Positions 43,296 to 47,140 of a DNA stretch of 47,140 bases are shown one piece after another. Every line of letters starts with the position of its first letter. The stretch's first letter is position 1. The translations under genes and the position numbers were made by a program. The DNA lies in assembly GCA_964369965.1 (NCBI GenBank), contig CAYJGF010000020.1:1-47140 (forward strand), read 5' to 3'. A model generated the notes under the pieces. It was not told the origin of the DNA. It saw nothing but the letters and a program-made list of their open reading frames with translations, and did no database searches. The DNA comes from CAYJBH01 sp964369965 (GTDB lineage: Bacteria > Bacillota > Clostridia > Oscillospirales > Ruminococcaceae).

Positions 43296-44042
43296 TTATC
43301 CAAATCGTCCGGTTATATATGCCTCGGTGCGCTCGTCGTTCGGTTTTGAGAAGATAACCTCGGTGTCGTCAAACTCCACCACCTCGCCGAGCAGGAAGAA
43401 CGCGGTGCTGTCCGATATTCTCGCCGCCTGTTGCATGTTGTGGGTGACGATAACGATAGTGTAGTCCTTTTTCAGCTCTATTGCAAGCTCCTCAATCCTC
43501 GAGGTGGAGATGGGGTCCAGCGCACTGGTCGGCTCGTCCATCAACAACACCTCCGGCTCGACGGCGAGTGCCCTCGCTATACATAGACGTTGCTGTTGAC
43601 CGCCGCTCATGCCAAGGGCATTTTTTTTGAGCCTGTCCTTAACCTCATCCCAAATAGCCGCGTCGCGCAGTGCCTTTTCTACTATGTTGTCAAGGGTCAC
43701 CTTGGAGCGTACACCGTGGGTGCGCGGACCGTATGCCACATTGTCATAGATGCTCATCGGGAACGGATTGGGCTTTTGAAAGACCATCCCAACCTTTTTG
43801 CGCAGGTCATTCGGGTCCATATCCTTATATATATTGACCCCGTCCAGTAAAAACTCACCACTCACCTTACAGCCGGCGACAAGGTCGTTCATGCGGTTAA
43901 GGCTCTTTAAAAGCGTAGTTTTGCCACAACCGGACGGTCCGATAAAGGCGGTGATATCCTTCTCCTTTATCTGCATGTCTATCCCTTTGAGCGCTTGAAA
44001 GTCACCATAAAAGAGATTGGCATCGGTTACACTGAATTTCAT
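43296..44042 (-). CDS. pstB: Phosphate ABC transporter ATP-binding protein PstB
   Basis: A 248-residue ATPase. Walker A is FIGPSGCGKTTLL, the signature LGMSGGQQQRLCIARALA and Walker B VLLMDEPTSALDP, with PstB-specific FQKPNPFPMSIYDNVAYGPR. The ATG at 44042 has GAAAGGA six bases upstream; the ATG at 44048 touches it and is less likely. It powers phosphate import through PstC and PstA. Confidence 0.97.
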   Translation of the reverse strand: MKFSVTDANLFYGDFQALKGIDMQIKEKDITAFIGPSGCGKTTLLKSLNRMNDLVAGCKVSGEFLLDGVNIYKDMDPNDLRKKVGMVFQKPNPFPMSIYDNVAYGPRTHGVRSKVTLDNIVEKALRDAAIWDEVKDRLKKNALGMSGGQQQRLCIARALAVEPEVLLMDEPTSALDPISTSRIEELAIELKKDYTIVIVTHNMQQAARISDSTAFFLLGEVVEFDDTEVIFSKPNDERTEAYITGRFG

Positions 44043-44059
44043 TGACATTCCTTTCGTAT

Positions 44060-44911
44060 CTAATCGAATTTCATCAATTTTTTGCCTATCGCGGTGGATA
44101 TGCCGTTGAGTGCTAATATTATGATAAGCAGTATGGCGGCGGTGGCGTAGGTCTGATTGATGTGAAGCCCCTCACCCGAGAGCATATACATGTGAACCGA
44201 CAGGGTTCGCCCACCGGTGGTGAAGATATTTCCGGCGAGGTTGGAGGTGGAGCCGGAGGTATAGATAAGCGCCGCCGTCTCACCGACCACGCGCCCTATA
44301 GCGAGGATAACGCCGGCTATAATGCCGTTTGCGGCACTGGGGAGCACCACACGAAAGACGGTGCGCAGTTTCGATGCACCGAGGCAAAAACTCGCCTCAC
44401 GGTAGCTGTCCGGCACCGCTTTTAATGCCTCCTCGGTGGAGCGAATGATAAGCGGCAGTATCATAATCGATATAGTCAGTATACCTGATATCAGGCTGAA
44501 ACTCAACCCCAAAAATGTTACAAAAAATATACTTCCGAAAAGACCGTATATAATAGAAGGTATGCCGGAGAGCGTTTCGGAGGTGACACGTATAATCTCC
44601 ACCAACTTGTTGCCGGGCTTTGCGTACTCCACAAGATACACCGCCGTGAGCACCCCGAAAAAGGAGGAGAGTGCGAGCGATAGAACAACCATCACGATGG
44701 TATTATAGACGGAAAAGACAAGCGAGACATTGTCGGAATTGTATTCAAGGTTAAACAGCGAGGGTTGTCCGGAAAAGAGTTTGCCTATCTCCACCACAAT
44801 CTGCGGTACACCCATACCGAGAATATAAATTATAAGAATCGATATGACACCGATAGTCAAAAATGCCGACAGATAGACCAGCCATTTAATGGGGTTTAAT
44901 TTTTTTCTCAT
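44060..44911 (-). CDS. pstA: Phosphate ABC transporter permease PstA
   Basis: A 283-residue permease with about six membrane segments. The cytoplasmic coupling region is seen as VPDSYREASFCLGASKLRTVFRVVLPSA and GVILAIGRVVGETAALIYTSG. Its start overlaps the pstC stop by 4 bases (ATGA). The longer frame to 44947 is inside pstC. Confidence 0.96.
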   Translation of the reverse strand: MRKKLNPIKWLVYLSAFLTIGVISILIIYILGMGVPQIVVEIGKLFSGQPSLFNLEYNSDNVSLVFSVYNTIVMVVLSLALSSFFGVLTAVYLVEYAKPGNKLVEIIRVTSETLSGIPSIIYGLFGSIFFVTFLGLSFSLISGILTISIMILPLIIRSTEEALKAVPDSYREASFCLGASKLRTVFRVVLPSAANGIIAGVILAIGRVVGETAALIYTSGSTSNLAGNIFTTGGRTLSVHMYMLSGEGLHINQTYATAAILLIIILALNGISTAIGKKLMKFD

Positions 44912-45753
44912 AGACTGTTCGCCTTTCTCTTGATGATGGAAAAGCATAGATTGATGATAAGGATAAAGACAAACAGCACCACACCGGTTGCGACGAGGGC
45001 GTCCTCATGCAAACCTGCGGCGTATCGCATCTCCATGACGACATTGGCGGTCATGGTTCTGATACCCTCGAGGATATTGGCGGTGAGTCGCGGTTGATTG
45101 CCGGCAATCATGATAACCGCCATCGTCTCACCGATAGCGCGCCCGATACCGAGCACTACCGAGGCAAGTATACCGGATCGAGCCGCCGGCAGAATGACCT
45201 TGAATATGCTCTGTTCATGCGTCGCGCCAAGGGCACGTGCACCCTCTTCATACGGTGCAGGCACGGCGCGGATAGCCGCCTCACTTAGGTTGATGATGGT
45301 CGGCAGTATCATGATGGCGAGCAGGACACTCGCGGTCAAAATACTATTGCCGTCGCCACCGATATTCTCACGGATAAAGGGGACGAGCACCGTCATGCCG
45401 AAAAAGCCATAGATGATGGAGGGGATACCTGCCATAAGATTTATCGCCGGTTTGAGATATACATATACCTTTGCGTTGCAATACTTAGTCACAAAGACGG
45501 CTGTCAGTATACCAATCGGCACACCGAGCACGATGGCGCCTGCGGTTATGTAGATACTGCCGACTATCATGGGCAGTATGCCAAACAGTTCGTTGGAGGG
45601 TGCCCATTTTGTGCCAAAGAGGAAGTCTGCAAGCCCGATCTCCGCCATGGCAGGCACACCGCTTATCAGCAAAAAACCGCAGATAACCACCACCGAGATG
45701 ATGGATATGGTCGCAGTTATAAGGAATAATATTTCAAAAAACTTTTCCCGCAT
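44908..45753 (-). CDS. pstC: Phosphate ABC transporter permease PstC
   Basis: A 281-residue permease with about six membrane segments. GIPSIIYGFFGM and VPAPYEEGARALGATHEQSIFKV, then GIGRAIGETMAVIMIAGN, are the PstC motifs. It lies after a 118-base gap from pstS that holds a strong hairpin, and pairs with PstA as the membrane channel. Confidence 0.96.
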   Translation of the reverse strand: MREKFFEILFLITATISIISVVVICGFLLISGVPAMAEIGLADFLFGTKWAPSNELFGILPMIVGSIYITAGAIVLGVPIGILTAVFVTKYCNAKVYVYLKPAINLMAGIPSIIYGFFGMTVLVPFIRENIGGDGNSILTASVLLAIMILPTIINLSEAAIRAVPAPYEEGARALGATHEQSIFKVILPAARSGILASVVLGIGRAIGETMAVIMIAGNQPRLTANILEGIRTMTANVVMEMRYAAGLHEDALVATGVVLFVFILIINLCFSIIKRKANSL

Positions 45754-45815
45754 GGATGTGATTTCCTTTTGTATTTATATCGGTAAACATGTTGTAGGGA
45801 CGATCTTACAGTATT

Positions 45816-45843
45816 GTTCGACCTCACGCGAGTGAGGCCGAAC
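45816..45843 (-). terminator. Hairpin between pstS and pstC, likely partial terminator or 3' stabiliser
   Basis: GTTCG (45816-45820) pairs with CGAAC (45839-45843) and CCTCAC (822-827) with GTGAGG (832-837), around a GCGA tetraloop, with one mismatch. There is no long U-tract. It is in the place where other bacteria keep pstS mRNA in excess of the rest of the operon. Confidence 0.7.
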
Positions 45844-45871
45844 CTATTTGCATGGTCATTTTATATATGAT

Positions 45872-46792
45872 TTAGCCTGCAAGCCCTGTATAGCTTGTGA
45901 TCCCTTCGGTGTAGACACTTTTAATCTCGTCCATGGTGATGTTTGCGAGGGGGTTTGCGTTGTTGACCACCATTGCGATGCCGTCCTGTGCGATAACAAG
46001 CCCGTCCAGTGCCTCCATTTCCGAGTCTTTGAGCTCACGGCTCGCCATACCGATGTCGAATGTGCCCTCCATCGCGCCGGTCATGCCGCCGGTGGAACCG
46101 ATACCCTCGATGTTGATGGTAGCGTTGGGGTTGAGCACGAGGTATGCCTCTTTAAGTTTTTCCATTAACGGGGTGACCGAGGTGGAGCCGCCTATCATTA
46201 TTTCGCCCTCCATCTGCTCGGAGGTGATGGACTCCCCTGCCTCTACAGCGATAAAGCCGTTTTCTTCCGCTATTGCCTGACCCTCCGGGCTCATAATGTA
46301 GTTGATGAATTCCTGTGCAAGGGGGCTTAGCTCTGCGCCTTTAAGGGTTGCGATGTTAAAGGGTCTTGCAAGTTTATAATCGCCGGAGGCTACGTTTGCA
46401 CCGGTTGCCTCAACTCCGTCTACACTTAGTGCTTTGACGGTGTCGTTGAGCGAGCCGAGTGAGATATAACCCATTGCGGCAGGGTCGTTAGCAACGGCGG
46501 TCATCACCTTGCCGGTGCCGTCATGTACTATAGCGTTGACTGTTGTGTTGTCGACGTCGTCCTCCATGATGCCGGTTATTTCGACGAATGCGCCGCGTGT
46601 GCCGGAGCCGTCCTCACGGGTGATAACGGAGATTTTGTCCAGTGCCGGGGTTTCTTCTACCGGGGTTTCCTCTGTTGCTGCCGGCTCTGCGTCCGGTGCC
46701 GCCTCACTTGCCGGTGCGGCGGTGGTGCAACCTGCAAGCAACATTGCAAAGGTAAGCGCGAATGCAATTAAAAAGTTAAATTTCTTGTCCAT
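45872..46792 (-). CDS. pstS: Phosphate-binding lipoprotein PstS, circularly permuted order
   Basis: A 306-residue lipoprotein (lipobox LLAGC, Cys22) with an Ala/Glu/Pro-rich spacer to about residue 50. It is the receptor that hands phosphate to PstCA. The order of phosphate-site segments is swapped: REDGSGTR (59-66) and MGYISLGSL (108-114) come first, FNIATLKG...INYIMS next, and GGSTSVTPLMEKL (201-213), usually near the N-terminus, comes in the second half, ending ITSYTGLAG. Both halves are complete and the frame has no break. It is the first gene of the operon, behind the candidate Pho box. GAGGAGAAAAG precedes the ATG. Confidence 0.93.
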   Translation of the reverse strand: MDKKFNFLIAFALTFAMLLAGCTTAAPASEAAPDAEPAATEETPVEETPALDKISVITREDGSGTRGAFVEITGIMEDDVDNTTVNAIVHDGTGKVMTAVANDPAAMGYISLGSLNDTVKALSVDGVEATGANVASGDYKLARPFNIATLKGAELSPLAQEFINYIMSPEGQAIAEENGFIAVEAGESITSEQMEGEIMIGGSTSVTPLMEKLKEAYLVLNPNATINIEGIGSTGGMTGAMEGTFDIGMASRELKDSEMEALDGLVIAQDGIAMVVNNANPLANITMDEIKSVYTEGITSYTGLAG

Positions 46793-46827
46793 CTTTTCTC
46801 CTCATGATTTTTTATCTCATGTGTCAA

Positions 46828-46882
46828 ATTATACGGATGATATGTTAAATCGAAAAGATGAGGAATGTTAAATGCATGTAAA
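46828..46882 (-). promoter_or_regulatory. Pho-box-like repeats and -10 for the pst operon
   Basis: On the minus strand TTTACA (46877-46882) and TTAACA (46866-46871) are direct repeats exactly 11 bp apart. A third TTAACA (46843-46848) lies 23 bp further on, and TATAAT (46828-46833) follows after 9 bp. There is no good -35, as expected for an activated promoter. PhoP in Bacillus binds TT(A/T/C)ACA repeats spaced about 11 bp. The operon encodes its own PhoB/PhoR, so autoregulation under phosphate starvation is likely. Confidence 0.7.
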
Positions 46883-46933
46883 ATCGAAAAAGTATGTCTA
46901 AAACAACATTTTTCAAAAATTGTATTTCAACTA

Positions 46934-46962
46934 TTGACAAATCTCTTTGATTGTGTTATTAT
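46934..46962 (+). promoter_or_regulatory. Promoter for tRNA-Glu and following tRNA
   Basis: TTGACA (46934-46939), a 17-bp spacer, then TATTAT (46957-46962), 18 bases before tRNA-Glu. It probably drives a tRNA cluster that continues beyond the window. It faces away from the pstS promoter. Confidence 0.8.
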
Positions 46963-46979
46963 ATTCAAGCGTCATAAAC

Positions 46980-47054
46980 GGCCCGTTGGTCAAGCGGTCA
47001 AGACGGCGGCCTCTCACGCCGCAAACACGAGTTCGATTCTCGTACGGGTCACCA
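46980..47054 (+). tRNA. tRNA-Glu (anticodon CTC)
   Basis: 75 bases with encoded CCA. The acceptor stem GGCCCGT/ACGGGTC has one G-T pair. Anticodon stem GCGGC/GCCGC encloses CTCTCAC, giving anticodon CTC (GAG codons). The T arm is ACGAG-TTCGATT-CTCGT. Confidence 0.95.
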
Positions 47055-47064
47055 CGCATTTAGC

Positions 47065-47140
47065 GGGCCTTTAGCTCAGTTGGTTAGAGCAACCGGCTCA
47101 TAACCGGTCGGTCCTGGGTTCAAGTCCCCGAAGGCCCACC
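47065..47140 (+). tRNA. tRNA with CAT anticodon (elongator Met or Ile2), cut by window end
   Basis: Acceptor GGGCCTT/AAGGCCC, D arm GCTCAGTTGGTTAGAGC, anticodon stem ACCGG/CCGGT enclosing CTCATAA (anticodon CAT). The body looks like an elongator rather than an initiator. Methionine and lysidine-modified isoleucine types cannot be separated with certainty. The T stem CTGGG/CCCCG has one T-C mismatch. Only the last base of CCA is missing, because the window ends. Confidence 0.9.

Overview
This window looks like core chromosome from an endospore-forming Clostridia-type Firmicute (my best guess is the Oscillospirales/Ruminococcaceae side). The evidence is a spoIIAA-spoIIAB-sigF operon, RNase J, the tilS-hpt-ftsH order, a DAP-type asd-dapA-dapB operon, a separate topoisomerase IV pair, HisZ-dependent histidine synthesis, and a pst-phoU-phoB-phoR phosphate operon. 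Base composition is moderate. Promoters are textbook sigma-A types with 16-18 bp spacing. The DNA is very compact and I see no insertion sequence, prophage, integrase or CRISPR array.

Layout from left to right. 1-500: the end of something unidentified, back-to-back terminator hairpins, tRNA-Leu(CAG) and rpmB. 756-2612: a secreted DUF6273-like surface protein whose C-terminal anchor seems to be missing, with a large GC-rich hairpin in its leader. 2893-3831: a DUF1848 protein with a C-terminal CX3CX2C motif. 3828-5249: the sporulation sigma-F switch. 5341-8328: queA-tgt-yajC-TIGR04086 (minus). 8458-12390: asd-dapA-dapB plus a CapA-like lipoprotein (plus). 12387-24432: a long minus-strand run read as hpt-ftsH-parE-parC-pfk-lipoprotein-valS-eamA. 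24554-29357: rnj-rplI-dnaB-tilS (minus). 29687-31234: cardiolipin synthase. 31239-36148: a histidine operon beginning with a HisZ-HisG fusion and lacking hisH, hisF and hisC. 36290-40274: a flavin reductase, galK, rlmD and an uncharacterised possible nuclease/winged-helix protein. 40252-46792: pstSCAB-phoU-phoB-phoR behind a candidate Pho box. 46980-47140: tRNA-Glu(CTC) and a CAT-anticodon tRNA cut by the window edge.

How the parts work together. The pst operon carries a phosphate importer together with its own sensor and regulator. Direct repeats of TTWACA type sit just upstream of pstS, and a hairpin between pstS and pstC probably keeps pstS expression higher than the rest. The spoIIA genes form the forespore partner-switch (anti-anti-sigma, anti-sigma, sigma-F). 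The dap genes feed lysine and peptidoglycan. queA and tgt make queuosine. rplI, dnaB, rnj, parCE and valS are general information-processing genes.

The least ordinary items are: the HisZ-HisG fusion; a PstS whose two halves are in circularly permuted order; the 250-residue uncharacterised protein at 39522-40274; a hairpin that buries the Shine-Dalgarno site of the TIGR04086 gene; a hairpin just before spoIIAA; and the fact that all five convergent gene pairs overlap or nearly touch without a visible terminator between them.
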